A DNA stretch of 64,000 nucleotides from Zingiber officinale (Eukaryota; Streptophyta; Magnoliopsida; Zingiberales; Zingiberaceae), in NCBI RefSeq assembly GCF_018446385.1, contig NC_055986.1, positions 29,013,593-29,077,592 of the forward strand, read 5' to 3'. Positions 11,657 through 24,430 of the stretch are shown here, one piece after another. Under the pieces are notes generated by a model. The model did not search any database and was not told where the DNA came from. It worked only from the letters and a program-made list of their open reading frames with translations. Every line of letters starts with the position of its first letter. Position 1 is the stretch's first letter. The position numbers were made by a program, and so were the translations under genes.

Positions 11657-12513
11657 TAAAGATGGTTAGGCAGATTGTCGACTTGGGAAGCGTCGTTTTC
11701 CAAGTCTGGAATCTTAGGACAGGCTGGGCGGTTAGGTGGAAGGATGGGAGGGCACTAGGTGAGTTACCTCGACGACAGGTTGCTCCTCCTCCTGCTGGCG
11801 GCGATGGAGAGGCGATCGATCTGCTGGATCGCCGAAGCCGCTTTGGCGATGAGATGATATCTGGATGACTGCGTATGGATAGACCCGGTACGATGACTGA
11901 TTGACCGATGATATCTTGCGATCATCGGTGGTGACACGGCGGTTGCTACTCGGATGGATGGCACGCTACCCGCCTCCGCAGTCTTATCCAGCGTGCCGCC
12001 TCAGGATTTCACTCCTCCTGCCGATGATGGTGATGTTCCTCGGTGTGAGGATATTGATTGATCTGTTTGTTTGTTTATACGTATTTTGGATAGTTATTGT
12101 GTCTGACCGGATGTTTGCTGTTTTCATATATTTATGCTACTCGATTTTATATTTGCTTGCTCTTTATTATGCTTCATTTTCTATGTTTTATACCATGATT
12201 TGATTGTATCTTATGTCTTTCTTATTGTCGTATTGTGACCTTAGAGGGAACTCTAGGTCGATTAAGAGAAAGCGATGGGTTAAGGGGAGCCCTTTGAGTT
12301 TTGTCACCTCATTTGCACCTTTTGGTGTTTGTGAAGGGAGAGGATACTAAGTTTAGAAATGTATGAAAGCTTGATTTTGGGGAGAGGATAACGGAAGGAT
12401 CTTGATTCCCGTCGTTGACTTGGTGGTGTATCCGTCTTGGGGAGGATCCCGATTTCCCTAAAATTATGGGTATATGAGCATTTCGATCTAAACTTAAATC
12501 GTGTTGTCAAACA
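11657..12513 (+). other. 3' internal region of the Sirevirus-like element
   Basis: It holds a decayed C-terminal continuation of the envelope-like ORF (to about 12050) and then non-coding sequence up to the polypurine tract. No further gene is supported. Confidence 0.5.
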
Positions 12514-12527
12514 ACAAAAGGGGAGAT
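12514..12527 (+). other. polypurine tract
   Basis: CAAAAGGGGAGAT lies directly before the 3' LTR start (TGTTGATACC). This is the expected primer for plus-strand synthesis. Confidence 0.88.
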
Positions 12528-14210
12528 TGTTGATACCGACTGTTGTTTTGCTGTTGACACTGATTTAAGTTTGTATCGGATATTTAACTCAGATTAATTA
12601 CTAATTTAGGTTGACTAGGTTGACCTGATTGAGAAAGTCCTAACTGGATGTTAGGCGGTTGGAAAGTCCTGGTGAGAAGCGGTGAAAACCTAGTGAGTGA
12701 AGCTAGGTGAAAGTCACAGTGAGTGAAGTCGAGGCGAGGAAAGGATGGGTCGAGGTTGACGGCATCAGTGAAAAGTCAGCAGGGAGCTCGTGGGAAAAGT
12801 CAAGTATGGAGACTTGGCACGGAGTGGTCGAGAGGGCTCGGCTCGTTCTCTGGACCGGACGAAGTCGGAGAGGGCTCGGTAGCTCGTTCTCGGGACTAGG
12901 TCGAGAGGGCTCGGTGGCTCGTTCTCAAGACCATAATACCTTAGGCGTTGGGATCGGAATGCATCGATCCTGATTGCACGATCGGTGCGGGCCGATCTGG
13001 TGAAACTATGTTCTTGATCGGTGCGGCGCCGATCGGCTGATAACTGCACCTGGGTGTGTCGATCGATGCGAGCCGATCGAAACTCGATAGCCTCTGATCT
13101 GATCGATGCAGACCGATCGAGGAGATGTCGCGAGAAGGAAAAGCGGTGGATCGGTCCGTGGACGATCCGATAAACTCTGATCGGTCTCCGGACCGATCAG
13201 ATTAGGTCTTGATCCAGGTGACGATCTCGGAGTGCGAGGAACCGCACTCATTAAGCCCTGATCGATGCGGGCCGATCAAGCCGCTGATCGGTCTTCACCG
13301 TCGATCGGACATCAATCGAGGTGTGGATCGGTCCACCACACTGTCTGCACACACTGTCGGGTTCTGCTGATTTCTGATTCGTTTCTGATGCGTCTGATCT
13401 AACATCTGCTTGTGAGCTTTTTGAGTAACAGGTTGCAGGTACCATGGTGATGCTTGAATTCAAATCAATGACTATCAAAGGAATAAAACAAAATGGTTTT
13501 TCCACTGGTTATCGCTGCAAATTGTGTAAAAGAAGCGTCAACGTTTACTGGCTGCCAAGGATGGTATTAGTGTGAGCTCAGATAATCAGATGAGGAAGAA
13601 GCGTGATTGGCGACGCCTGGTTCGGCGACAGTGATACGCTACTGGTTGACGTGATTCGATGCAGTGGTTTGGCTCTGGCTGAAGACAGCAAGAGAGTAGA
13701 GAAATAAGAAGGAGGTAGAAGAGAGGTTTGGCAAGAATTCTTTCTTTTGTAGCAAACTCTCTGTCGACGTTCAAGCAAGGGTGTTCTGTGAAGCTTTTGG
13801 CTGTGAATCTACTTCTTCTTCACTCTTTGCATTCATTGTGGCTGTAAGTTGATTGTGCATTCATTGTAGTCACAAAATTCTGTAAGTCTAAGTCTTGTGC
13901 TTCATTCTAAATCTGTTTTGAGACTTTGTGGGAGGTTTCTCCACCGAGAAGGAGAAATACTTAGCCGGAATCTGTCCGAGGGTTGATCTACCGAAAGATC
14001 AAGGGATCGTCCACCTTACGGACACGCCGAGGAGTAGGGGCAAGTTATCCCCGAACCTCGTACATCATTGTGTTAGTGGTGGTGTGTTTTCTTCTTTGCA
14101 TAAGTGTTTGTTTTGATTATTTCCGCTGCGCTAACAAATCTCTGTGTAGAAATTTTGTTTTTGTTTTTAAGAGGCTATTCACCCCCCTCTAGCCATCTAA
14201 GATCCCAACA
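12528..14210 (+). repeat. 3' LTR of the Sirevirus-like element (1683 bp)
   Basis: Same start (TGTTGATAC), same end (CCCAACA) and same internal order as the LTR at 3176-4911, including the GATCGGTC palindromes. It differs by several small indels and one deletion of roughly 55 bp near 13557. Confidence 0.92.
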
Positions 14211-14328
14211 CTAGACACCGGCCGGTCGGGCTGTTGACCCATCTCTCTCCGGCCGGCCGCCTGTCCTTTTGACTCTCACGTGGCGTTGATTCCACAGAAC
14301 GGGGTCCCCTGCTCTTACCGCCGGATCA
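14211..14328 (-). repeat. outer tip of the Tat LTR, separated by the Sirevirus-like insertion
   Basis: GC-rich sequence with CCGGCCGG motifs like those at 2960-3005. On the minus strand it begins TGATCCGGCGG at 14328, a plausible LTR start. Joined to 2578-3175 it would give an LTR of about 715 bp. It abuts LINE sequence on the other side. Assignment is by position and composition, because no second LTR is in view for comparison. Confidence 0.5.
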
Positions 14329-16812
14329 GCTAAACTTAAATTCTATATATTTTGTCTTTAATCTATTAAGCTTAAAACTTTTCCTTGTTTTCCGCCAAGA
14401 TTCTAGTTTAGTATTTACTCCTTCACGTGTTTCATCTACCAAAATAATATTATCTGCAAACAGCATGTACCACGATACTGTGTCTTGAATGTGCGCAGTG
14501 AGTTCGTTCATAATTAGTGTAAAAAGATAGGGATTTAGAGCTGATCTTGATATAACCCGAAATGCTTCAATTACTCCGCCTGAAGTCTTTACTCTGGTCG
14601 TTACATCCTCGTACATATCCTTAATTAGTTCAATATATGTTACGCTAACACCTCTCTTTTCTAGAATTCTCTATATAATTTCTCTTGAGATTCTATCATA
14701 AGCTTTTTCTAAGTCAATGAATATCATGTATAGATCTTGTTTTTGCTCCCGATATTTTTCAATTAATTGTTTAAGAAGATGTATAACTTTTATTGTCGAC
14801 CTTCCAGGCATGAACCCAAATTGATTTTCGGTCGGTCTCTTTCCTTAATCTTTTTTCTATTACATTTTCCAAAAGTTTCATAGATGACTCATTAGTTTAA
14901 TACCCTTATAGTTTGCACAATTTTGTACAACTTCCTTGTTCTTATATAAGGGAACTAGAGTACTTATCCTCTATTGATCAAACTTTTTTTCGTTTTCAAT
15001 ATCATGTTAAATAATTTTGTAAGCTATTCAATACCGTGTTTCCCTAGGCACTTCCATACCTCTATCGGAATATCATCTGGTCCAACGTTTTTTCCATTGT
15101 GCATCTCATTTAAAGTTTGTTTTACTTCTGAAGTTTGAGTTCTACGATAAAAATTAAAATTTCTATGCTCATTTGACCTACTTAAATTACCCAAGTTAAT
15201 TATTTAAACCTTCATTAAAAAGTTGATGAAAATACCTCTTCTATCGCTCTTTTATTTCTCCATCGTTTACTAATACCCTATTACATTCATCTTTAATACA
15301 TTTTATTTGACTAAAATCTTTTGTTTTCCTTTCTCTCACTTTAGCTATTCTATAAATATCTCTTTCCCCTTCTTTTGTATCCAATTTTTTATATAATCAT
15401 TCAAAAGTTTCATTTTTTATTTTACTCACTACTTTCTTAACTTCTTTCTTGGCTATTGTATATTTTTTTAAGTTTTCCTCGTTCTTACAAATATATAATT
15501 CCTTATAAACTATTCGTTTTTCCTTCACTTTCTCTTGTACTTTCTCATTCCACCAGCAGTGCATGTCCCTTTGACTTATCGAGTACATTCTTGTTACTAT
15601 TTTCAACTTTAATATTATCTTATCTCATGTCATATTCGAGTTGCCAAGTATTTCTCTTAATACTTGTACTTCTACCCTCTCCTTAAATATACTTTGTTTT
15701 CGATCCTTTAACTTTCTCCATTCAATTTTTGGAGTCGTGCACATTTTTCTTCTATTGATACTATGCTTGAGACGCATAACCAACACTATTAACCTATATT
15801 GGATAGTATTTACAAATCTTTTTATCTTTCTTCCTAACATTCAAAAAGTCAATTTACAACTTATTATTCTCACTTTTGAATGTGACTTCTTCTCTTTTCT
15901 TGAAAAATATATTAGTTAGTATAAGATTATATGTTATCATAAAATCTAATATAATCTTATCTTCTTCATGTTTTTGTTCCAAACTCATAACCCTCATTTA
16001 CCCTATCATATTCCTCAATTTTCACTCCTACATGTCCCATTTAAATCTCCTATTAAAATCATATCGGTTGGCAGAATGTTTTGTAATAGTTCATCTAAGT
16101 CGTTCAAAAACCTAAATTTAGAGTATTTATCTAATCCTACTTGAGGTACATATATGTTAATTACATTAATAGTTTCTTTCGCCACAATTATCATAAGAGT
16201 TATAATTCTATCCCCTTTTTATCGACAACAATACCTTCTCTATTTCTTGTTTTACTTCTTTCCAAGTACCATAACTTAAAACCCGAGTTCTCTATCATCT
16301 TTGCCTTCTCGCCTACCTATTTTGTCTCTTGTACACACAAAATACTAATTCTTCTTCTAATCATCATATCTACTATCTCCATTGATTTACCAGTGAGTTC
16401 CTATATTCCATGTTCCAAATCTTAGATTATTAGTTTTCCTATCATATTTGTTCTTATTCAACCTATGGTGTGAGAACTCTTGCCTATTTAACACTACACT
16501 CAAGTTCTCATGAAGATGTACTAGTCCTTGCTGAGACGTTACAGTCAGACCCTGTAACGTGAATTCTTGTATATTTAGCACTACACCCGAGTTCTGGAGA
16601 TATAGCGATCCTTGCCGAGACGTTACAGTCGGATCCGGTAACACGTTCCTTCCAGGGAACAACCTAACATTAGCACAATAGTTTAATGGATCCATTCATT
16701 GAATATTTGTCATAGTTTTAACGTTGGCTGATAACCTAACGCAACCCTCCTCCTTTATCTGGGTTTGGGACCAGTCATGGCTGGTTGTCATTGGCGGAGT
16801 TGCAAGCATGAT
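14329..16812 (-). mobile_element. decayed LINE (L1-like non-LTR retrotransposon), truncated in RT
   Basis: On the minus strand the 5' end (about 16812-16440) reads through an untranslated-like leader into LRFGTWNIGT, the start of an endonuclease/exonuclease/phosphatase domain. Next comes a region with WWNEKVQEKVKEKRIVYKEL (about 15550), then RT (14616-14330) with NPYLFTLIMNELTAHIQ and LFADNIILVDETREGVNTKL. The RT catalytic FADD is FADN here. Many stops and frameshifts separate the pieces. The RT stops at the Tat LTR edge (14328), so the Tat element probably inserted into this LINE and its 3' end lies beyond the window start. Confidence 0.85.
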
Positions 16813-17610
16813 TTATCATCTACCATTTAATTTTTCTAATAATATTTTTATTTTTTAGTAATAATTCCACACATCTAACTTATCATTTTCTTCACTGCTA
16901 CATTAACTTCTGGTAAATATTTCCTAACCGTTCAATGCTCACTTTCTATCTCATAAAGTATTGTCAATTTCAGTAGTTTCATGAAGTTTTATATCTGCAT
17001 AATAGAAACACAATAATGCAAGATTCCAAAAATTCCTTTCAAAATATTTAACTACTCTTGCATAGACTTCCTATCTATCAAATATTAACTATTCCTTCAC
17101 TTGTTTTCAATACTAAACCTACATATATTCAATATTAGTTCTACATAATCTAAAAACTATATTATTTTAAAAAAATTCTCTCCACATTGAATATGGTTAT
17201 TTTATTTGCAATCATTAATTATCATTTATATTCACATTAATATTTGGGTTGAAGAGAAATATATTTTGCAAAACTAGGCATGCTTTATTGTGTGGTGAAT
17301 TCTACTAATGAAATCTTGACTGATATTTGTTAATCAAGATGTTTTTTTAATATTTTTTTGCAATTAGTTTCTCTAAATTTAAATTTAATTAATATCTCAA
17401 CGGTGCAGTTTGATTTTTAAAAGTAAACAACATAAATGGAAGGATCTTAAAGAGTAAAACTCATGTGAACTTTGAACCTCAGTCCTACTAAAAAGTTCAT
17501 TAGTAGTAATGTAAAATAAATAAATAAATAAGAGCTTCACAACAGCACTAAACTATCATGCATGTCCTTGTTTTCCAATTCACACAAGTAACAAATCAGT
17601 ATCGAAGAAA
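16813..17610. other. AT-rich intergenic sequence
   Basis: No coding or RNA gene seen. It is downstream of the O-fucosyltransferase gene and probably includes its 3' untranslated region just below 17611. Confidence 0.5.
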
Positions 17611-20600
17611 TTACCTATTAGGACGATAGGTTACTCCGGATGCTGTTTGGTATACTCGGTGACCCATCACTAAACTTGAAAAATCAGGCCAACCACTACC
17701 ATCATTGTTAAACCCAGGAAAAAATGCATCGGCTTCAACAGAAACATAATAATCAAGTGCATCCCAGATTAACCTGTGTGCTTGGTTCCTCAAATCCATA
17801 GGTAAAGGATCTGGCTCTGTATCAGTCTCTGCAACCCAACCATACCAACCCTCCTTTTCATGCTGATAAAAGGGCCTTGCGGGAGGTGGAGGGAGAGGTC
17901 GTGGCCAGGGCCCAACCTTTTTCCACTCCTCAATAAGTTGTTTCTCACTCTTCACAAGAGGAAGCTGAGGAATATTTGAAGGGAGAGGATATTCAGGACC
18001 AATCAAGTTTGACAACTCTTTCTTACTACACAAGAAAGTACGATCTACTAAGTTCATATACATAGCTCGTAAAGGAACTAAAATCCTCTGCCCTCCAAAT
18101 ATCTCAGAACCAGCCAAGTAGATTATAGTATTTGCAGGATAACCCATTGCACGAAGAATAAGTCCAACCTGCAGAAAAGCAACCTAAAATTTAAATGAAG
18201 AAATATAAAAGAAATCATCACTCACAAGTAGACAGAATATTATAGAAATTAAACAAAACAACATCTAGATATAGTAGAGTTATTCATAGTTCAAAGTAAA
18301 ACTTAAAGCATCTTCATTGAAACCAACCGAGAGTAAGAAAATCAATATAAGATATTAGTAGGGGAAATTTTTATTTTTTTATTAAGTGCCCTAACCCTAA
18401 ACATACAACTGACTAATAGATAGTACTTTTTTTTACCTCAGTAAAGGAAATATCCAAAATTGTGTCACTTGGAATAAAGTCTAGGTAATAGCAATTCATG
18501 ATAGTCCAAATAAAACCACCACACGAAATGAAATAAATCAAATGCACTAGGAAGGTTTATTGTGCTGGTCCAAATCTGTGGCATACAAAGTTATATCATT
18601 CAAAGTGAGAAAGTGTACCATCTTATTGCAAATGGAGGATAACAATGCCCATCGAGAATGACAGATCCACAAGAGAGATCAAGCTAAAGATGCGCAATTT
18701 GTGCATGTATTTACATTGTTGCAAAGGTAATTACGCTAACCCCAAGCGCCCCTCACGGCTCGTCCCCAAATTATGTGAAGGGAGGTAAATCATGGGATCG
18801 GCTTATAACCGACCGCCAAGTGACTAGGGGTGGCAGGAGTTTTTCCTATGCATGTATTTACATGGTGGCAAAAGACGAATACGCTCGCCCCCAGCACCCC
18901 CGCCAACCCGTCCCAAGGCCAACATGGAGGAGGTAAATCACGGACGGCTACTAGCCTTTGAAATAGTGACTAGCACATAAAGGAGGTATTTACCTCGGCT
19001 TTGCCGAGATTCAAACCCCAGACCTCATTGTGACAACACCTCATGTGTTAGCTACTAGACCGTCCCGTGGAGACATGTATTTACATGTGTGCATGCATGT
19101 GAGAGATAGAGAGAGGAAACAACTTGTTGTTATTGTACTTTCAGAACCTCTTACATTCTCTAGCTATTGCACTTTGAAATATTCTTAGAAAAAAAACATT
19201 TTAAGGCAATTGAGTGGGAAATTTAAATTTCGTAAGTGAGCAGAAATGCAACCAATATGTGAATAACAAAATATTAAATCTTCTTTTGGAAGCTGGAAGA
19301 CCTTGGTCAGCCATGATTTATTAATGTAGAAACATTAGACTCTTGAACTTTGACATAAAGGCAATGAAACTTAAGTAGGCATGCTAAAGATGACCTTGAA
19401 CTTTTTGTAGGGAGGTAGAGAACCATAAAGTACTTCTCAAAACACTTTCAAAATGAGATATATTTTGGTTTTCTAACCCTTTCAAAATGAGATACACTTC
19501 AAATGATTGAGTACAGTTACCTCTTTGGGCATGAGAGGACATGAACCATTTCGTTTTTGAGCAAATGAATCAGCAACAAGATCATTAGCAATCACTCCTT
19601 GATTTATCAACTGCTTCCTAGTATACTGGATAAGTTCAGTATGAACATCCTGGCCAAAGAGTGTTAAAACGCAGCATGTTAAATAACCGAGAAATTAGGT
19701 AAATGGTGAATGATATTTGAAAACAGAAAAACAAAATTTTACTATATCACTATTCCAAACCTGGAAAAGTTCAGCGCAGCCATGGAATGCTAGAACATCC
19801 CTCATAAGTCCTGGGTGATAAGATAGATAAGGACTGCCAGTTGCTCGTAACCTGCAGTTGAATTCAATTTCATATCAACTGTATTTAAATGCACTCAAAT
19901 ACTAACAGCTGGCATTTCAAACTGTAAAATGTTCAGCAAAAGACAAATCCACTTCAAAAGTTTTGATGAAGAATAGACATTATCTCATAAGCTCAAACAT
20001 ATTGAAGTTCAGTAGATTCTCATGAACATCAACAAAATTTTATTAAGAATAAATGTTCAACTATTTAATGCACGTCAGGATTTTGCTAAAGTGATACCTC
20101 TCTACTATCCTGTTACCAAGTGCCTGAATTTCTGAGCGTAATTGAAGAGCATGGAAAGCAACTCTGCATCTAAGTCTCTGATATTCATCCATGCTTGAGG
20201 GAAGGATTGCCTACAGAAAGGAGAATGGACAAGAGGTGAAAATATTCAGGATTTCACATCAACACCAAAATATTGGACTAAAAAGGCAATATCAGTTTCA
20301 TAGATGACTTAGCTATAAACCTATTAAATTGCATTAGTTGCAAGATATAAGAAGTCTTTTCATCAGAGTAATATGCTACAACTAATAACAGTCTGTGATG
20401 ATCTATGAGAAGCATTCAAAGATTGGAATGGTTGCAAAATCTTCTCAATGAACACTTTAAGACTTCAAAGAAATTACTGTGCATGTGATGTCTTAAGCAC
20501 TGTCACTATTCACTAGAGCACAGGCATTATTCACTAGATCTAACATAACTTTCATATGCTAGTTCTCAGAGAAGACAATGCTCCTATTTAAGAGACTATA

Positions 20601-20628
20601 TCCAAAGGGCATTTCAAATTTATTTCTA

Positions 20629-20680
<52 letters not shown>

Positions 20681-22292
20681 TCAAAAGAAAATGTTTTAAG
20701 TTTAATAGCTTAAATGGACCGTTGTATCATACCTGAAGGCATCCTCCATCAGAAATTAATATCCTAATAACCTTAGATTTTTTAAATTTAGGCAACACAT
20801 CTCTGATATAAAAGTTTGGGGAAGCTGAGGGTTTGGGTGATACTGAAGGAAATTTTGCCTTTTTCCTAGCCTCCTTCAAGTCTGCTGGCAAACTTTTCAC
20901 AATGACAACATCCTCTGAAAGTGCTGATATGAACTGCTCTTCATCGTAAAGATAAGAAAAACTCTTAAATCTTGGACTGGTATGCAAAAACTGATGATCA
21001 GAAGAAGAATGTAAAGCATTAACAATAAGTGTAAACAAAAGCATCTCAGGTAGACCTGATGCCTTTCGATCGGACACTTTGTTGGATCTCTGGAAGGACA
21101 AGTGTTGCATTTAAGAGCTTTGCAATAGCAGCAAGGTCACAGATCTGCAAAAATAATATTTTATGAGTAATGCTAATTGTAAAATACTGGCAAGCTCGAT
21201 TTGTCAACAAGAAACCAAAACAGCGATGAAGTTAGACTGAATATATGCCCACACAATAATGGAAATATAAAAGTCTCGAAGATTACTAAGCAATGTTCCA
21301 TGGAAAAAGAAATACATCTAATTTTGGAAGCGTGTAGACTTTAGGGGAAAGTCTGACATACCGAAGATCTTATCTTCTCGAATCCACCAAAGATCTTTGC
21401 ATATATGAAACCATTCTGCTGATTTGGAACTGTAATATAGTAACAACTTGAAAAGGGAGAAAATTAACCAAAAAAAAAGACTAGTGAAGTAAAAAAGAAC
21501 CCAAAAACTTTGGATTTAAATAAACTCATCCTAGCAAGTTTAGAAGGTAGAAGTTTTTCAGTCATACAAGTACTTTATCCCTGTTCAGAGATGCACAAGT
21601 ACAGCTAGAAGAATGGAGGTCAATGAATCTTCTTAGCAATAAAATAGTTACCCCAAGATATATCAATTAAAATTGATGTTTTCCTAACTATTACACTGAT
21701 GCTTGCTTTGCCTATTTTACCAGCATTATAAAACACACACAAAAACATCTGCAAAACCTACTGTTTCTGACTTGTGCCTATCAATTAAGTGAAATACTGA
21801 TCATCCAATGACAATTTGATATAAAGACACATGAGAAATATGTTGTTATCAAATGAAAACCAAAAGAACATGAATACCATGGGGGTATGAACTTCTCGGC
21901 TTGGCATATGAATGCAAGACCTCCAAAGAGGCCACGGGACCCCATAACCTTCGAGGCCGAGGTTTCTGTAAGAATAACAGTACAATTAAATTACTATAAT
22001 TGAAAACGCATTGGCAGATCTTAAGGTGGAGAATGAGTTTAAAATTTGGCTACCCAAGAAAAGTCCTCAATTTACATCATTATTAGAAACAACAGCATAA
22101 GAAAAGCATGCAGATAAGTACAGATATACAATGACATACATGTCCCAATGGATATGGATAGTCATCTTGTAACTTGTACTGTCTAAATCCCCCCACCGTG
22201 TAATTTGCAACAAAGAGATGCACAAGCAAAGAAAATACAGAAAATGTGATCCCCACTAGTGCAGCTAACTTGATCTTGCTCTTGTGTAACAT
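17611..22292 (-). CDS. plant O-fucosyltransferase family protein (GDP-fucose protein O-FucT domain), 9 coding exons
   Basis: Joining 22140-22292, 21878-21965, 21362-21429, 21056-21144, 20733-20976, 20098-20210, 19761-19851, 19521-19649 and 17611-18168 gives a 510-residue frame with GT-AG at every junction and matching phases. The N-terminus is a type II signal anchor (KLAALVGITFSVFSLLVHLF, about residues 8-28), as expected for a Golgi enzyme. Family blocks are NGFIYAKIFGGFEKIRSSIC, LLNATLVLPEIQ, FKSFSYLYDEEQFISAL, YLSYHPGLMRDVLAFHGCAELF and LAGSEIFGGQRILVPLRAMY. The C-terminus includes GWYGWVAETDTEPDP and DALDYYVSVEADAFFPG. Such proteins are thought to transfer fucose in the secretory pathway, but the substrate of this clade is not evident from the sequence. 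It looks intact. A non-coding first exon lies near 24225-24430. Confidence 0.88.
18704..19086 (-). mobile_element. two tRNA-derived SINE copies in tandem, in the last intron of the O-fucosyltransferase gene
   Basis: The second copy (18864-19073, minus strand) has an A-box-like CGGTCTAGTAGCTAACACATG at its 5' end and a B-box-like GGTTTGAATCTC (19006-19017). The first copy (18717-18850) is a partial relative sharing the GGGAGGTAAATCA segment. The 13-mer CATGTATTTACAT occurs exactly at 18704, 18851 and 19074, bracketing both copies. Confidence 0.75.
20632..20678. repeat. (TA)n microsatellite
   Basis: About 23 TA units in an intron of the O-fucosyltransferase gene. Confidence 0.95.
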
Positions 22293-24224
22293 CTTAAATC
22301 ATGGCTTGCATCATACTGTCAAATGACAACATATTGTCAGAACAAGCGCCAAGGATGATTGAATAGAAGTACTAAATATTTGATGAAAATAGCAAACATA
22401 ACACAATAACTCTACGCTTATCAAATAAATGTGTTACAATCCTACATGGAATAAGTCTCCATGAGATCGAGATAAGGTCAATGAGATAGGCATGGAACAA
22501 TCCTTCAAGGGATTACTCTTGGGAGAATAAATCAAATGGCAAGTCATTGAATGAAGAGTCTACAAAAGGAGAATCCTTGCACATTATTATGACATCAGAG
22601 TAATAATGCAATTCTCTTGCCCTCCTGTGCCTTTCTCTCTCTAGAATGCTTTATTTCTCTCCGACATTGTTCCACCATCTCACCATTGTCCACCATCTCT
22701 GTGATGCTTTATTTCTCTCTGACGTTCCAATATCTCACCATTGTCTTCCCTTCACTCTTGGTTCAACAGGTCCAGCTTGTAGAAGAGCACTCGGAGAGAC
22801 ACAATCTCATAAGTTATTCCTTCTTGGAGCTCCTCTCAATGGTGCAAATGATAGAGTGGGGGACCATTGCGAGCTTTGAAGAGATCCATGTTGATTTTCA
22901 CCAATTCATTAGAAACCATTCAAGCAACTCTCAAGATGATAAAAGATGGTAGGACACCTAGCCGTAATCCCCATACAACTGAAGCAATTGGAGAGACAAG
23001 ATCTCATAAGTTATCCCTTCTTGGAGCTCTTCTCTATGGTGCAAACGATGCAGAGGATTACCTTTGAAGAGATCCATGTTGATTTTTGCCAATTCATTAG
23101 TAATCTACTTAAATGCATCAAGCAAGTGTTGCAGGGCGTTGTCGCCCATAGTCAGCTATGATACAAATTTGTTATAGGTATGTGCGAGAGATCGAGTTCA
23201 TGATGAGACATATTCAGGTCTAGCTTGGAGTTGGTAGCAAGACCCTCTTTTTACCTCTAAGAGACACCATTTACAGGGGAAAAGCAATTTAACCAAGAGA
23301 AAAGGGAAGAGTCAAGAATAGGCAATGGTACAATAGTGGAGCAATGTCGGAGAGAACAACAGCATCAGAGAGAGATAGAGCCCAACACATGAGATGGGAA
23401 GAAAGTTTATTACTACTTTGATGCCATTATAGTGTGCAATTGCTCTTCTTTTATGAACTCCTAATTTGACCTGCTCTAATGACTTAATTTGTTTATTAAC
23501 ATCTGGTTTGATTTATACCTTGAAGATTGATCCCTTAAGGCTTGCTTCACATCTATCTTATTAAGTCTATCTATATTCCATGGAGACTTATTCCATGTGA
23601 GATCGTAACAAATGGCAGTGACAAAATACCTTCCCCAAACCTATGAATATTAGATTATTAAAATGTAGTAGATAAAAAGATTGCGAACTTAGAAAACAAA
23701 TCAAAGGTTACTCAAACAATCACAAAGAAACACGAAAAGTTCAGGAAGTTCAATGCATTGATGAGCCTCAGGCTAACTCTAAATAAACACTAAACTCACT
23801 TCCCGTGGTAACCATCATACAATGTGAGATCTACATGGACGGAAGCTTCAACAAACAGAAGAAGCAATAGTGATTTCAGCACAGTCAGGTGTTAAAATTC
23901 TTCCTTTCTAAAGCATAGTTTAATGCGTTGATGAGCCTCAGGTTAACTCTAAATTAGCACTAAACTCGCTTCCCATGATCGCCATCATACAATGTGAGAT
24001 CTACACGAACCAGAAACTTCACCGAACAGAAAAATCCATAGTGCTTTCCGCACAGCGTGGCGTTAAGATTCTTCCTTTCATAAAGCATAGTGCGTCCAGA
24101 TTCTTTATTCTCAACCGATCCGTCTAAGTTCTAATACTGATACACGAAAAGGGCGGGCGAAACAAGGGAAAGGAAAAAAAACCAAAAAAAATGACTGGAA
24201 ACTAGAAATCAGTCAAAAGATAAC
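22293..24224 (-). other. 5' intron of the O-fucosyltransferase gene with internal duplications
   Basis: It lies between the start-codon exon and the probable non-coding first exon. Near 22785-22870 and 22980-23055 a segment is repeated (CTCATAAGTTATYCCTTCTT, GGAGCTC and ATGGTGCAAA in both). At 23752-23921 and 23922-24092 a unit of about 170 bp is tandemly duplicated (both copies contain CATCATACAATGTGAGATCT). No coding gene is supported. Confidence 0.7.
23752..24092. repeat. tandem duplication, period about 170 bp
   Basis: GATGAGCCTCAGG starts at 23760 and 23930. Both copies continue with AACTCTAAAT, a TAAACTC block, CATCATACAATGTGAGATCT and TTCTTCCTTTC, with many point differences. Confidence 0.8.
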
Positions 24225-24430
24225 CTCGGTGAAGCCTTTATTGTCTCCCAGGAGCTGAAATCTCCGAACAGAACCGGAATCGGCGTCGCCACCGTCCGGG
24301 AACAAGAATTGAATCGTCACCGCAGAATTTGCTCCGATCTCCGTCAAATACCGAAGCGGACAACGGAGAACGCTAGTCTAGTGAGTAGTGACGCCGGGAA
24401 GATGATGGAGTGAGTGGCTCGAAGAGAAGA
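24225..24430 (-). promoter_or_regulatory. probable non-coding first exon / 5' UTR of the O-fucosyltransferase gene
   Basis: On the minus strand a GC-richer stretch ends in TTCACCGAG/GTTATC, a good splice donor at 24225/24224. It lies upstream of a start-codon exon that has an acceptor-like CATTTGACAG at about 22316. If that acceptor is used, a short upstream frame (ATGATGCAAGCC...TAA, six codons) ends one base before the main ATG. The transcription start is not determinable. Confidence 0.5.

Larger units (their letters stand above)
3176..14210 (+). mobile_element. Sirevirus-like Ty1/copia retrotransposon, 11.0 kb, full length but decayed
   Basis: It is bounded by two related LTRs (TGTTGATAC at the start, CCCAACA at the end), a primer-binding site after the first LTR and a polypurine tract before the second. 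Inside are gag, protease, integrase, RT and RNase H in copia order, followed by an envelope-like ORF. Large size, an envelope-like gene after pol and a UBN2-type gag are Sirevirus hallmarks. Stops and frameshifts disable gag-pol. Flanking pentamers are CTTGA (3171-3175) and CTAGA (14211-14215), a one-mismatch target duplication. The insertion splits a Tat LTR. Confidence 0.9.

Noticed and set aside
14326-14616. LINE RT fragment as a functional reverse transcriptase
   Set aside because: Only about 96 residues remain, the catalytic FADD is FADN, and the flanks are full of stops.
22617-23161. Several plus-strand frames of 66-111 codons
   Set aside because: They lie in the 5' intron of the minus-strand O-fucosyltransferase gene, overlap one another and follow a local duplication. 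No recognisable protein.
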